Positions 25,298-33,472 of a stretch of DNA of 39,866 nt are shown piece after piece. Every line of letters starts with the position of its first letter. The first letter of the stretch is position 1. The stretch is taken from positions 1-39,866 of the forward strand of contig CAMLEF010000003.1 of assembly GCA_946478675.1 (NCBI GenBank), given 5' to 3'. Made by a program: the position numbers and the translations under genes. Source of the stretch: an uncultured Flavobacteriales bacterium (GTDB lineage: Bacteria > Bacteroidota > Bacteroidia > Palsa-965). The notes under the pieces are model-generated. The model ran no database searches and had not been told where the DNA came from. It was given only the letters and a program-made list of their open reading frames with translations.

Positions 25298-28200
25298 TGG
25301 AAACGATCCTCGTCACCGGCCTCGACGGTTCCGGGAAGAGCACGTTCTTCTCCAACCTTCGCGCGCTGCAAAACCCGGCCTGCGAAATTCTCCTGCTGCC
25401 GAACATTGATCTTTCGCCCCTACAGCCCGGAACGTTGCTGCACGATACGGCTTCGTTCATCAACACGCTCAGCAGCAAAGCCGATGAAACGCATCAGCCG
25501 CCGTTGAAAGCGCTGGCGCTGTTTTCTTCGATGCTGCTGTTTCGCGAACTGATGGCGGCGAAGAAAGCAGAGACGCAAATTATTTTCTGCGAACGCCACC
25601 CTGTTATCGATACCGGAATTTACGCCGGATTCTACGCGAAGCTGGCGGCGCCGGGCTGTGTCGACGAAGCGTCTTTGCGCGCATTGGATGAAACGTATCC
25701 GCGCGAATTGCAACTGCTGGTTTCATTGCTGCCGGAAGAATATCGTGTTGCAGGAAGCGCGACGACTGCTTTACTGAACTTTATTTACGATTGGTTTCAC
25801 TTGCGCAAAAAGGATTCGCTGGCGGAGCTTTCGCAATTGTTCGGTGTGCCTGCGCCCTCGCGTATTTATTTCCTGAAAGCGTCGCCGCAAATTCTTTACG
25901 ATCGCATCCGCAACCGCAATCGCCTCGAAGCGCACGAAAGCGTTGAAGTGCTGCAGCGCCTCGACGAAGCGTACGATCGTTTGCTCGCTGCCGTGAAAAA
26001 ATCCGGAAAAAGCAAAGTGACGATCATCGACGCGGGAAGTGTGGCGTCACTCACGGGTTTCTTCGAAACGATGAAGCAGCAGTTGAGCATTCTCCGTCAT
26101 TCCTCTTCGAAAGAATTTTACCCGGCTGTTCCCGGCAGGAGTCTCGTGACGCCCGCAGATTATGTGCGCGCGCTCGGATTTTCGCTGGAGCAGATCGCTT
26201 CGCATGCGTTGCCGATGGCCGACGTGCAGCACAATATCGAATCGTTCGTCGGCACGACGGAAATTCCGCTGGGACTGATCGGCCCGATCCTTTTTCGCGA
26301 CGGAGAGCAGGAGGAAATGGTCTACGGTGTCGCTGGAACGCTGGAAGGCGCACTCGTGGCCAGCATGAATCGCGGCGCGAAAGCGATCAGCATGAGCGGC
26401 GGATTCCGTGCGGAGGTGGTGCACCAGCGGATGGTGCGCGCGCCGATGTTTCTCTTTCACCAGCTGCAGGAAGCGGAACAGTTCAAACGCTGGACGAAAC
26501 ACCATTTTGCCGCGATCAAAAAAGAAGCGGAGGAACATTCCAACCACGCGCAGCTGCTCGACATCCATTGCGTGCTCACCGGGAAAGCCGTGCATACGAA
26601 GTTCGCTTATCGAACAGGCGATGCTTCCGGTCAGAACATGACGACCACCTGCACCTGGTACGCGATGCTGTGGATGGTCGATCGTTTCCAGGAAGAAACC
26701 GGCATCACCGTGCAGCATTACGTGATCGAAGGCAACGCGGCTTCCGACAAAAAGATTTCCGCTTACGCGACGCAGCAGGGCAGGGGCGTGCATGTGACGG
26801 CCGAATGTTACCTCGAAGAAGATGTGATCCGAAAAGTATTGCGCACGACTTCCGATGCGATTGTTTCCTGCTATCATCCTTCCGTTGCCGTGGCGCGCAT
26901 CGATGGTATGCACGGTTACAATATCAACGTGGCGAATGCGATTGCGGCCATTTTCGCTGCAACGGGACAGGATCTTGCGTCGATCCACGAATCATCGGCA
27001 GGCATTTTGAACGTGGAAAAAACAGCGAACGGACTTTATCTCTCGCTGAATCTTCCGTCGCTGGTGATCGGAACGGTGGGCGGCGGAACGCATTTGCCGA
27101 AGCAGAAGGAAGCACTGCAGTTGATGGATTGTTACGGCAATGGAAAGATCAACCGTTTCGCGAAACTGATTGCGGGCTTTGCGCTCGGGCTGGAGATTTC
27201 AACGTACGCCGCAATCGTCAGTGGAGAATTTGCGAAAGCGCATGAAAAACTCGGGCGCAACAAACCGGTGAAGTGGTTGCTGCGCTCGGAGCTCAACGCG
27301 AAATTTCTCCGCGAGCACCTGAAGCATTTGCTGCCGGAAGAAACGCTGACGTCGGCAAGGATCGACGAAGAAGCGTTGTCGGACAACGGCATCATCACGA
27401 GCCTTGCCGGGCGCACGAGCAAAAAGCTGGTTGGTTTTATCCCGATGAAACTTTCATTTAACGAAAAAGCCGGTCACGCGTCGATTGAGAAAAAGCTGCT
27501 CATCAAATCGAAGCCCGCCGATCTCGACGTGATCAAAGGATTGCACCTGATGGCCGCTTCGATCGACCCGCGGCTGTCGGATCTCATTTACGAATACCGC
27601 GACGCGCTCGAATACAAGGATTGTCATCGCAAAGAGATCCGCGCTTACGAGCTGTTGCATGAAGCGGGCTTTGATACGATTCCTGCGTTTTACGGCGCGT
27701 ATGTCGATGAGCAGCGGGAAGCGTTTCTCGTGCTGCAGGAATGGCTGGAGAAAAGCGAGCTGAAATTGTTCAACACGGAAAATGCGCCGGAGCTTTGGTC
27801 GGAAGAACAGGTGAAGCGAACGATCCTGGCGATTGCGGAAGTGCATTCGTATTTCGCAAAACCCGAAGTGCAGGCGAAATTTCCCGAAGCGAAAGTTTTC
27901 GACGCAGATGCTGCGCGGCCATTATACGAAAAGCTGGCAGCGATCATGTATTCCGATGCGGAGAACGAAACCGACAAACGCCGTTACCGCGCCATCATGG
28001 AGTTCCCGGACGAGCTGAAAAAATTGCAAAGCCGCATTCCGCTCACGATCGTGCACAACGATTTCAATCCGCGCAACATCGCGATCCGCGAGAATGGAAA
28101 AGTCTGCATTTACGATTGGGAGCTGGCGGTAAAAAATATTCCGCACCGCGATATCGTGGAGCTGCTGAGCTTCGTGCTGCCCACTGAATTTTCAAAAGAA

Positions 28201-28410
28201 CAACTGGAGAAGTACCTGCGCTATCACTATTCGGTTTCCGGAACGACATTGCCGGAGACCGAATGGCGAAGCGGTTACCTGCGCGCAACAATGGAATACA
28301 TCCTGACACGGGTGATGTTCTATAAAGTGGCAGGTCTGCTGATGAAACTGAAATTCCCTTCGCGCGTGCTGGACAACGCCTTGCGGATGCTGGAATTTTT
28401 GCGGAGCTGA
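25297..28410 (+). CDS. three-part fusion: P-loop kinase, HMG-CoA reductase, APH-type kinase
   Basis: A 1037-residue protein. Residues 1-265 are a thymidylate-kinase-fold kinase (Walker A GLDGSGKST, residues 8-16; lid-like RNRNRLEAHES). Residues 295-700 match class I HMG-CoA reductase, with all catalytic residues alignable: Glu315 (ESFVGTTEIPLGLIGP), Lys485 (SDKK), Asp559 (GQD) and His649 (FAKAHEKLGR). NADPH/dimer motifs GDASGQN and TVGGGTHL are also present. Residues 725-1037 are an aminoglycoside-phosphotransferase/choline-kinase fold, with catalytic VHNDFNPRN (Asp922) and metal-binding IYDWE (Asp940). The domain set suggests reduction of HMG-CoA to mevalonate, or of an HMG-thioester, with phosphorylation by the flanking kinases. 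I know of no described protein with this order. Confidence 0.88.
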   Translation: METILVTGLDGSGKSTFFSNLRALQNPACEILLLPNIDLSPLQPGTLLHDTASFINTLSSKADETHQPPLKALALFSSMLLFRELMAAKKAETQIIFCERHPVIDTGIYAGFYAKLAAPGCVDEASLRALDETYPRELQLLVSLLPEEYRVAGSATTALLNFIYDWFHLRKKDSLAELSQLFGVPAPSRIYFLKASPQILYDRIRNRNRLEAHESVEVLQRLDEAYDRLLAAVKKSGKSKVTIIDAGSVASLTGFFETMKQQLSILRHSSSKEFYPAVPGRSLVTPADYVRALGFSLEQIASHALPMADVQHNIESFVGTTEIPLGLIGPILFRDGEQEEMVYGVAGTLEGALVASMNRGAKAISMSGGFRAEVVHQRMVRAPMFLFHQLQEAEQFKRWTKHHFAAIKKEAEEHSNHAQLLDIHCVLTGKAVHTKFAYRTGDASGQNMTTTCTWYAMLWMVDRFQEETGITVQHYVIEGNAASDKKISAYATQQGRGVHVTAECYLEEDVIRKVLRTTSDAIVSCYHPSVAVARIDGMHGYNINVANAIAAIFAATGQDLASIHESSAGILNVEKTANGLYLSLNLPSLVIGTVGGGTHLPKQKEALQLMDCYGNGKINRFAKLIAGFALGLEISTYAAIVSGEFAKAHEKLGRNKPVKWLLRSELNAKFLREHLKHLLPEETLTSARIDEEALSDNGIITSLAGRTSKKLVGFIPMKLSFNEKAGHASIEKKLLIKSKPADLDVIKGLHLMAASIDPRLSDLIYEYRDALEYKDCHRKEIRAYELLHEAGFDTIPAFYGAYVDEQREAFLVLQEWLEKSELKLFNTENAPELWSEEQVKRTILAIAEVHSYFAKPEVQAKFPEAKVFDADAARPLYEKLAAIMYSDAENETDKRRYRAIMEFPDELKKLQSRIPLTIVHNDFNPRNIAIRENGKVCIYDWELAVKNIPHRDIVELLSFVLPTEFSKEQLEKYLRYHYSVSGTTLPETEWRSGYLRATMEYILTRVMFYKVAGLLMKLKFPSRVLDNALRMLEFLRS

Positions 28411-28511
28411 TCCGTACCTGGATTTCAACGATTGCATTAGTACAGCAACGGCTCGTGTCGTTGTAGGGAATCTTATTGCCGAAAAAGTAAATGCATCTAA
28501 AAACAAATCAC

Positions 28512-28766
28512 ATGGACCAGAATGAAATTCTCTCGAAGATCGCCGCGATATTGACGAAGAATCTCGGCGTGGAAGAACACGAAGTCACGATGGAAGCACG
28601 GTTTCTCGATGATCTCGGCAGCGACAGCATCCTGCTTGCAGAGATCATCATGGAGCTCGAGGATATTTATCATCTCCGCATTTCCGATGAAGAGGCTTCG
28701 CAGCTCCGCACGGTTGGTGATGCGGTGCGATACATTCTTGCGCATGACGGAAAGAGTGCAGCGTAG
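28512..28766 (+). CDS. acyl carrier protein
   Basis: An 84-residue carrier protein with the phosphopantetheine Ser in FLDDLGSDSILLAEIIMELED, the usual four-helix pattern and acidic helix II. An in-frame ATG at 28491 would add seven residues; 28512 (MDQNEIL) matches normal ACP starts better. No fatty-acid synthesis gene is adjacent. The gene follows the HMG-CoA reductase fusion after 101 nt and precedes an ABC ATPase by 90 nt, so it is a dedicated carrier candidate for the product of this cluster rather than the housekeeping ACP. Confidence 0.88.
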   Translation: MDQNEILSKIAAILTKNLGVEEHEVTMEARFLDDLGSDSILLAEIIMELEDIYHLRISDEEASQLRTVGDAVRYILAHDGKSAA

Positions 28767-28856
28767 TCTTGCGCTTAAAATTTCGCAAAAGAAATGTGGA
28801 ATGCTTCCCTCAATGGAGAAACGCGCTAAATTGCACGCGTCAATCCCGCGTACATT

Positions 28857-29993
28857 ATGATTTCAGAAGTCGAAGAGTACATTCAGCACGGCGATTATTC
28901 GCTCGGCCTGCGAAGGGTCATGGACCTCGCCCTCGATTCGCAGCAACCCGGTTTCATCCGGAAGGCAACACAGCTCAGCGCGCAGTTCCGCCCGAAGATG
29001 CTGCAGGAAAATCCCATCCTGTGGTCGGGGCAGTTCCAGTCGCAGGCGTATGAATTGCTGGCCGAACTGGCGGCTTCCATGCCAACCGTTGCCGGCGCGC
29101 CTCCCGTGCTGCTGACTGCGGAAAGACTGACGAAAACGTACCGCAACGGATTCTTCAGTCTCAAGCCGATCAACCTGCAGCTTTCGGCGGGACAGATCAT
29201 GGGTGTGGTAGGTGAAAACGGGAACGGCAAAACGACATTGCTCCGTTGTCTCGCGGGTCAGCTGGCGATCGACGGCGGCAAGGTGACGTACAGCGGGCTC
29301 GATCATCCCGATCATTACACGGTGAAGAGCCGCGTCGCTTTCATCCCGCAACGCATCCCGCGCTGGTACGGCAAGCTGAAAGACAACCTGCATTTCTCCG
29401 CAGCGATTGCCGGCATCCGCGGCGAGCGCAACGACATGATGGTGGATTTTATGCTTGAGCGTTTCGGGCTCACGGAATACGCCGGCCTCACGTGGGGACA
29501 GATCAGCAGCGGTTACCGCACGCGATTCGAAATTGCGCGCATCCTGCTGCAGCAACCGCAAGTGCTCATCCTCGACGAGCCGCTCGCGAACCTCGACATT
29601 CTCGCGCAGCAAACGTTGCTCACCGATCTTCGTTTTCTTGCGAAGTCGTCGGTGAACCGCGTCGGCATCCTGCTCACGTCACAGCAATTGCATGAAGTGG
29701 AGAAAGCGGCCGACACGGTGCTGCTCATCCGGCAGGGCTCGTGCATTTTCCAGACGGGACAGACCGATGTTCGCAAGCTGGGCTTCGCGCTCGAGCTGGA
29801 AACGTCCGCTACACGCGAGATGATCATCGAAGCGCTCGGCAACCCGGAGATACAGGTGCAATTCAACGGCGGTTACTTCACGCTGGTGTCGCATCAGCTG
29901 GACGTGCCCGACCTGATGAAGCTGCTGGTGAACGCCGGCATCCGCATCGCTTACTGCCGTGATATTTCCGCTTCCACCAAACGCCTCTTCTGA
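28857..29993 (+). CDS. ABC transporter ATP-binding protein with N-terminal extension
   Basis: A 378-residue ABC ATPase. Walker A GENGNGKTT is at 119-127, Walker B VLILDEP at 236-242, and the signature is SSGYR (217-221) instead of LSGGQ, a departure that may change ATPase behaviour. The first 80 residues precede the ABC fold and form a charged helical extension (SEVEEYIQHGDYSLGLRRV) that I do not recognise; it may contact the carrier protein or another partner. The C-terminal 100 residues resemble the regulatory tail of export-type ATPases. The permease gene overlaps its stop codon (TGATG). Confidence 0.88.
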   Translation: MISEVEEYIQHGDYSLGLRRVMDLALDSQQPGFIRKATQLSAQFRPKMLQENPILWSGQFQSQAYELLAELAASMPTVAGAPPVLLTAERLTKTYRNGFFSLKPINLQLSAGQIMGVVGENGNGKTTLLRCLAGQLAIDGGKVTYSGLDHPDHYTVKSRVAFIPQRIPRWYGKLKDNLHFSAAIAGIRGERNDMMVDFMLERFGLTEYAGLTWGQISSGYRTRFEIARILLQQPQVLILDEPLANLDILAQQTLLTDLRFLAKSSVNRVGILLTSQQLHEVEKAADTVLLIRQGSCIFQTGQTDVRKLGFALELETSATREMIIEALGNPEIQVQFNGGYFTLVSHQLDVPDLMKLLVNAGIRIAYCRDISASTKRLF

Positions 29994-31519
29994 TGAACCC
30001 GACGATAAAAAATACGCGCCGTCCGCTGGCGCCCGCTTTCATTTCCCGCTTCGACAACTGGCTGCTGCGGAATTACCCCGACATCTGGTCGCTGCGCACG
30101 CATTTGCTGTTGTATTACGGATTGCTCGCGTACCTCGTGCTGGGCGCGTTGTGCTGGCTCGTGCCCGATGATCCGCGCACGGAATCGCATGCGGCGGTGT
30201 GGAGCGCGTGCGCCGGTTTGCTTTCCGGCATCGCTCTCGTCGTGTGGCTGATCTATCTCTTCCGCTTCAACGTTTTCAAGCGTTACGGGCAGCTGGCCTC
30301 CGGCGATCGCCTGCGCACGTTCCTGTCGTATTTCATTTCGTTCGTCCTGTTCGCATTGTTCGTGATGATCCCGCCTTTCGTCGATAAAGTGCGTACGGAG
30401 CTGCTTTATCCGCAGGAGGAAGTCGTGCAGGATATCAACGAGATCAATCTTTACATCAACATTCTCGAGAAAGGAAATTTCCCGATCAACTTCTACTATG
30501 ATACGCTGCAGGTGGTCGCGACGCAGGAAGAAGCGAACCGTCTTTCGATGAATAAGCCTATTGAGCTGCAGCATACGGAATACATCGAGAAGTCGCAGAT
30601 GGAATGGCGGCTCAGCAACGGCGACAGCGTGAAACAGATCGCTTCGGGAAAATATGTGCTGATCACGATGACGCCGCTGAACTTCATCAGCAAACCGGTT
30701 TACTATTACGGCGAAAAAACGGAAACGTATAATTCAGTGCGCCTGTACGACTTGGTGTACAAGAAGAAAGTCCTGCTTGGGAACGATGAAGTAGCGCACC
30801 GCCTCGACGTGCTGAAGAAGAAGTATTACCATACGACCGAAAGCGGGATCAGCTATAACGGCTACGACTACGATATGCCGGTGATTGACCAGGAAAACCT
30901 CATGGATCATCTCGACAACAAATATGACCTGCGGGAGATCCGGACTTCGCTGTATCACATCCACCGGCGCGAGCGCATGTTCCGCCCGAGAGATACGGAG
31001 GTTTTTGTCCGCGCGATCGGCTATTTCGCGCTGGCGGCGACGTTGCTGCTGTTCGCTTTCCGTCATACCACGATCAAAACGTTTTTCGTTTCCATTCTCG
31101 CCGGCGTGATTCTCGCGATCATCACCGGGCTGATCATTGCGTTCATCCGCTTCGATGAAATCGTTGCGGCGGTACTGATGATCGTCTACTTTGTGATCTT
31201 CCTCGTACTCGCGTTGTCGATCCCGTTCTCGAAAAAACGAAGCCTGGTCAAAGGCGTCGCGCTCAACTTCGCATTGATCCTCACGTTCCCGATACCGGTG
31301 ATCTGCGTCGCGCTTTATTACTCGTGGGTGCGAATGCAGTATTACGGTTACGGCTACCTGTATTACACCGGCGACAATTCCGAATACATTGATAAAATCG
31401 CTAACCGCGAATGGCATTTTCACCTCGCGGAATACGTCGGAATCCCGGTGCTGCTCGTGATGGTTGGTTTCGTCTTCAGCGGACTTTACCGCAAGTGGTA
31501 CGCGCAGCCCGAAGAGTAG
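29993..31519 (+). CDS. ABC transporter permease-like membrane protein
   Basis: A 508-residue integral membrane protein. Eight hydrophobic helices are predicted at about 37-57, 70-90, 109-128, 338-356, 362-385, 390-411, 419-443 and 482-499. A 205-residue soluble loop, probably periplasmic, lies between helices 3 and 4. It has no family motif that I can name, but one-nucleotide overlap with the ABC ATPase gene makes it the likely permease. The large loop suggests an exporter or a lipid-linked substrate rather than a simple importer, and no periplasmic binding protein is nearby. Confidence 0.78.
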   Translation: MNPTIKNTRRPLAPAFISRFDNWLLRNYPDIWSLRTHLLLYYGLLAYLVLGALCWLVPDDPRTESHAAVWSACAGLLSGIALVVWLIYLFRFNVFKRYGQLASGDRLRTFLSYFISFVLFALFVMIPPFVDKVRTELLYPQEEVVQDINEINLYINILEKGNFPINFYYDTLQVVATQEEANRLSMNKPIELQHTEYIEKSQMEWRLSNGDSVKQIASGKYVLITMTPLNFISKPVYYYGEKTETYNSVRLYDLVYKKKVLLGNDEVAHRLDVLKKKYYHTTESGISYNGYDYDMPVIDQENLMDHLDNKYDLREIRTSLYHIHRRERMFRPRDTEVFVRAIGYFALAATLLLFAFRHTTIKTFFVSILAGVILAIITGLIIAFIRFDEIVAAVLMIVYFVIFLVLALSIPFSKKRSLVKGVALNFALILTFPIPVICVALYYSWVRMQYYGYGYLYYTGDNSEYIDKIANREWHFHLAEYVGIPVLLVMVGFVFSGLYRKWYAQPEE

Positions 31520-31550
31520 TTTTCGTAATTTTCGGGAATGGCATTTTCCC

Positions 31551-31658
31551 ATGCGTAAAACAATCCTGATCGCTGCAACTGCACTGGCCCCCGGCGTGTA
31601 TGTGCTGCAGGTAAAATGTGGTGATGCGATGCTCCGCAGAAAATTCATTCGTTTGTGA
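31551..31658 (+). pseudogene. remnant of a T9SS cargo gene (sorting domain end)
   Basis: A 35-residue frame: MRKTILIAATAL, like the start of a signal peptide, runs straight into APGVYVLQVKCGDAMLRRKF. The latter is the typical end of a type IX secretion type A sorting domain (GVYxLxV...G....KKxx). A full cargo would have hundreds of residues between these parts, so this looks like an internal deletion product or a fossil. Its TGA overlaps the GTG start of the next gene, so it may still be translated and coupled. Confidence 0.45.
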
Positions 31659-32227
31659 GACGCGTCGTTTTCCTGTTATTGTTTTTTCTTTTGATGAACG
31701 CCGCCCCGCTCGCCGCGCAATGGTTCATCGGCATGAAATTCATGGGGCTGACGTTTCATCCCGGCGCGAATGCGAACAAACAATTTTACGACGTCACGCT
31801 TGGAAAGAATAAAAAGTTCGTGTTGAACTTCGGCGGTGCGGTGACGCTGGAATACATGTTTTACCCGAACGTTTCCGTGAAGCTCGACCAGGCGCTGTTC
31901 CGTGATTGCGCAGGACAGTTTGCGGGAATGACGATGCTGAACCTGCGGTATACGGTGGGACTCGGAAAGCTGGGCAATGGCAGCGGCGGACTTGGGCCGT
32001 TCTTTTATTACCGCAGGAGCTGGAATTGTTTCGACGGCTGCGTCGACGAAGGCTACTTCCGTGAATCGGGCAACAGCAAGTGGCAAACGAAATTCGTGTG
32101 GTACGGCGGCGAGCTCGAATACAATTACCCGGTGAGTGAGGATTGGGATATCTCCGTGAATTTCTTCCCGGGCATTCCGGTCGTGTATGCGCTGGCGCCG
32201 GGAATGCGTTATCGTTTAGCTGACTGA
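31655..32227 (+). CDS. exported hypothetical protein, beta-barrel-like
   Basis: A 190-residue protein with a GTG start; the signal peptide (VVFLLLFFLLMNAAPLAAQ) requires it. The mature part alternates Gly and aromatics in strands such as FVLNFGGAVTLEYMFYPNVSVKL and LRYTVGLGKLG, and ends on an aromatic-rich strand, the pattern of a small outer-membrane barrel. Cys residues at CAGQ, NCFDGC may form disulfides. Family unknown. Its 3' end overlaps that of the HxlR gene by 19 nt on the opposite strand. Confidence 0.68.
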   Translation: MRRVVFLLLFFLLMNAAPLAAQWFIGMKFMGLTFHPGANANKQFYDVTLGKNKKFVLNFGGAVTLEYMFYPNVSVKLDQALFRDCAGQFAGMTMLNLRYTVGLGKLGNGSGGLGPFFYYRRSWNCFDGCVDEGYFRESGNSKWQTKFVWYGGELEYNYPVSEDWDISVNFFPGIPVVYALAPGMRYRLAD

Positions 32228-32622
32228 AGCTTTTTGCCGCGCGTCGTTTTGCGTTTCACTTCCACGATCTGTCCGTCGCTTTTCGCTTTGTAACGTCCCC
32301 AGGCGGCGATGGCGTCGAGCGCGGGGATGAGCGTTTTGCCTTCTTTCGTGAGCTCGTATTCCACGCGCGGCGGCACTTCCGGGAAAACGGTGCGGCTCAC
32401 GATGCCATCCGCTTCCAGCTCGCGCAGTTGCAGCGACAACATTTTTTCCGATATGCCCGGGATCAAACGGCGCAGTTCGCTGAAACGTTTCGGGGCGTTG
32501 CGCAGGTACCAGAGCACCACCGCTTTCCATTTCCCGCCGATGAAAGACATCGTCAGATCCATTGCGCAGGAGTAAACGTTTCCTTTCATGTGCACTTCGT
32601 ATTCTTTGCCGTCGATGACCAT
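32209..32622 (-). CDS. HxlR-family transcriptional regulator
   Basis: A 137-residue winged-helix repressor. The core SCAMDLTMSFIGGKWKAVVLWYL, then PKRFSELRRLIPGISEKMLSLQ and the wing VFPEVPPRVEYELT, is diagnostic of HxlR. The N-terminal Cys just before the first helix aligns with the redox Cys of YodB/HypR-type members, so a thiol-reactive electrophile is a plausible signal. A basic tail (VKRKTTRGKKLQSAKR) is added at the C-terminus. The start at 32622 was chosen; an extension to 32694 is possible. It diverges from the SDR gene, the usual setting in which HxlR controls a neighbouring reductase. Confidence 0.9.
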   Translation of the reverse strand: MVIDGKEYEVHMKGNVYSCAMDLTMSFIGGKWKAVVLWYLRNAPKRFSELRRLIPGISEKMLSLQLRELEADGIVSRTVFPEVPPRVEYELTKEGKTLIPALDAIAAWGRYKAKSDGQIVEVKRKTTRGKKLQSAKR

Positions 32623-32706
32623 ATCGAAAAAATTAATGAGGTTCTTCAGGCGGCTGCTGCGGTCAATCCGGGCATTTTTCGGATCTACTAACAAAAATGC
32701 CAGTAC

Positions 32707-32736
32707 TTGCGAAAACTACAGCAGCCTCTACTTTTG
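32707..32736 (+). promoter_or_regulatory. promoter of the SDR gene
   Basis: TTG (32707-32709), 19 nt, then TACTTTTG (32729-32736), a full match to the Bacteroidota -33/-7 promoter. It lies 21 nt before the ATG at 32758. The box overlaps a small inverted repeat (TAC-TTTT-GTA), where the HxlR protein might bind. Confidence 0.65.
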
Positions 32737-32757
32737 TAAGCAAAAATACGTCAGCCG

Positions 32758-33444
32758 ATGAAGAATCAAAGCAAAACCGCCATCGTTACCGGCGGCAGCC
32801 GTGGAATAGGGAAGGAGATCGCGAAGCAGCTGGTGGCTGAAGGTTTTTCGGTGATCATCGCAGCGAAAGACAAAACACGGGGAGAAGCGGCCGCTGCTGA
32901 AATTGGCGCGGTGTTTCTTCCGCTCGATGTTTCCGATGAAAACAGCATTCACGCATTCGCCGCGAAAGTAAAAACGGCCGCAGCGCACATCGACGTGCTC
33001 GTCAACAACGCCGGCGTCCTGAGAAGCGACGACCAAAGCATTCTCGAAGCTACTGCTTCGCTGATCGATGAAACGTTCCGCACGAATGCGATCGGCGCGC
33101 TGCTGCTCACAAATGCGATCGTTCCGTTGATGAACAGCGGCGGCCGCGTCATTATGCTATCGAGCGGCGGAGGCAGCATGACGGATCCCGTCGGCGGATG
33201 GTCGCCCGTGTATTGCGTTTCGAAAGCGCTGCTGAATGCGATCACGCGGCAGCTCGCTTCGGAATTGAAAGGCAAAAAAATTTCCGTCAATTCGATGTGC
33301 CCCGGCTGGGTGCGCACCGATATGGGCGGCAGGAATGCGCCACGAACCGTACAGCAGGGCGCAGATACGGCAATGTGGCTCGCAACGGCAACCGGTCTGC
33401 CGACAGGAAAATTCTTCCGCGACCGGAAAGAAATTCTATTCTAA
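32758..33444 (+). CDS. short-chain dehydrogenase/reductase
   Basis: A 228-residue classical SDR oxidoreductase. It has the cofactor motif VTGGSRGIGK, the NNAG motif, active-site Ser in MLSSGGGS and the catalytic Tyr-Lys pair in YCVSK, followed by MCPGWVRTDMGG. The Arg near the cofactor loop favours NADPH. The substrate is likely a carbonyl compound. It is driven by a good promoter, faces the HxlR gene, and is followed after 28 nt by an NADP-binding oxidoreductase, forming a likely HxlR-controlled reductase pair. Confidence 0.92.
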   Translation: MKNQSKTAIVTGGSRGIGKEIAKQLVAEGFSVIIAAKDKTRGEAAAAEIGAVFLPLDVSDENSIHAFAAKVKTAAAHIDVLVNNAGVLRSDDQSILEATASLIDETFRTNAIGALLLTNAIVPLMNSGGRVIMLSSGGGSMTDPVGGWSPVYCVSKALLNAITRQLASELKGKKISVNSMCPGWVRTDMGGRNAPRTVQQGADTAMWLATATGLPTGKFFRDRKEILF

Positions 33445-33472
33445 AAATCAACCAATTCAAATCCATCTCACA

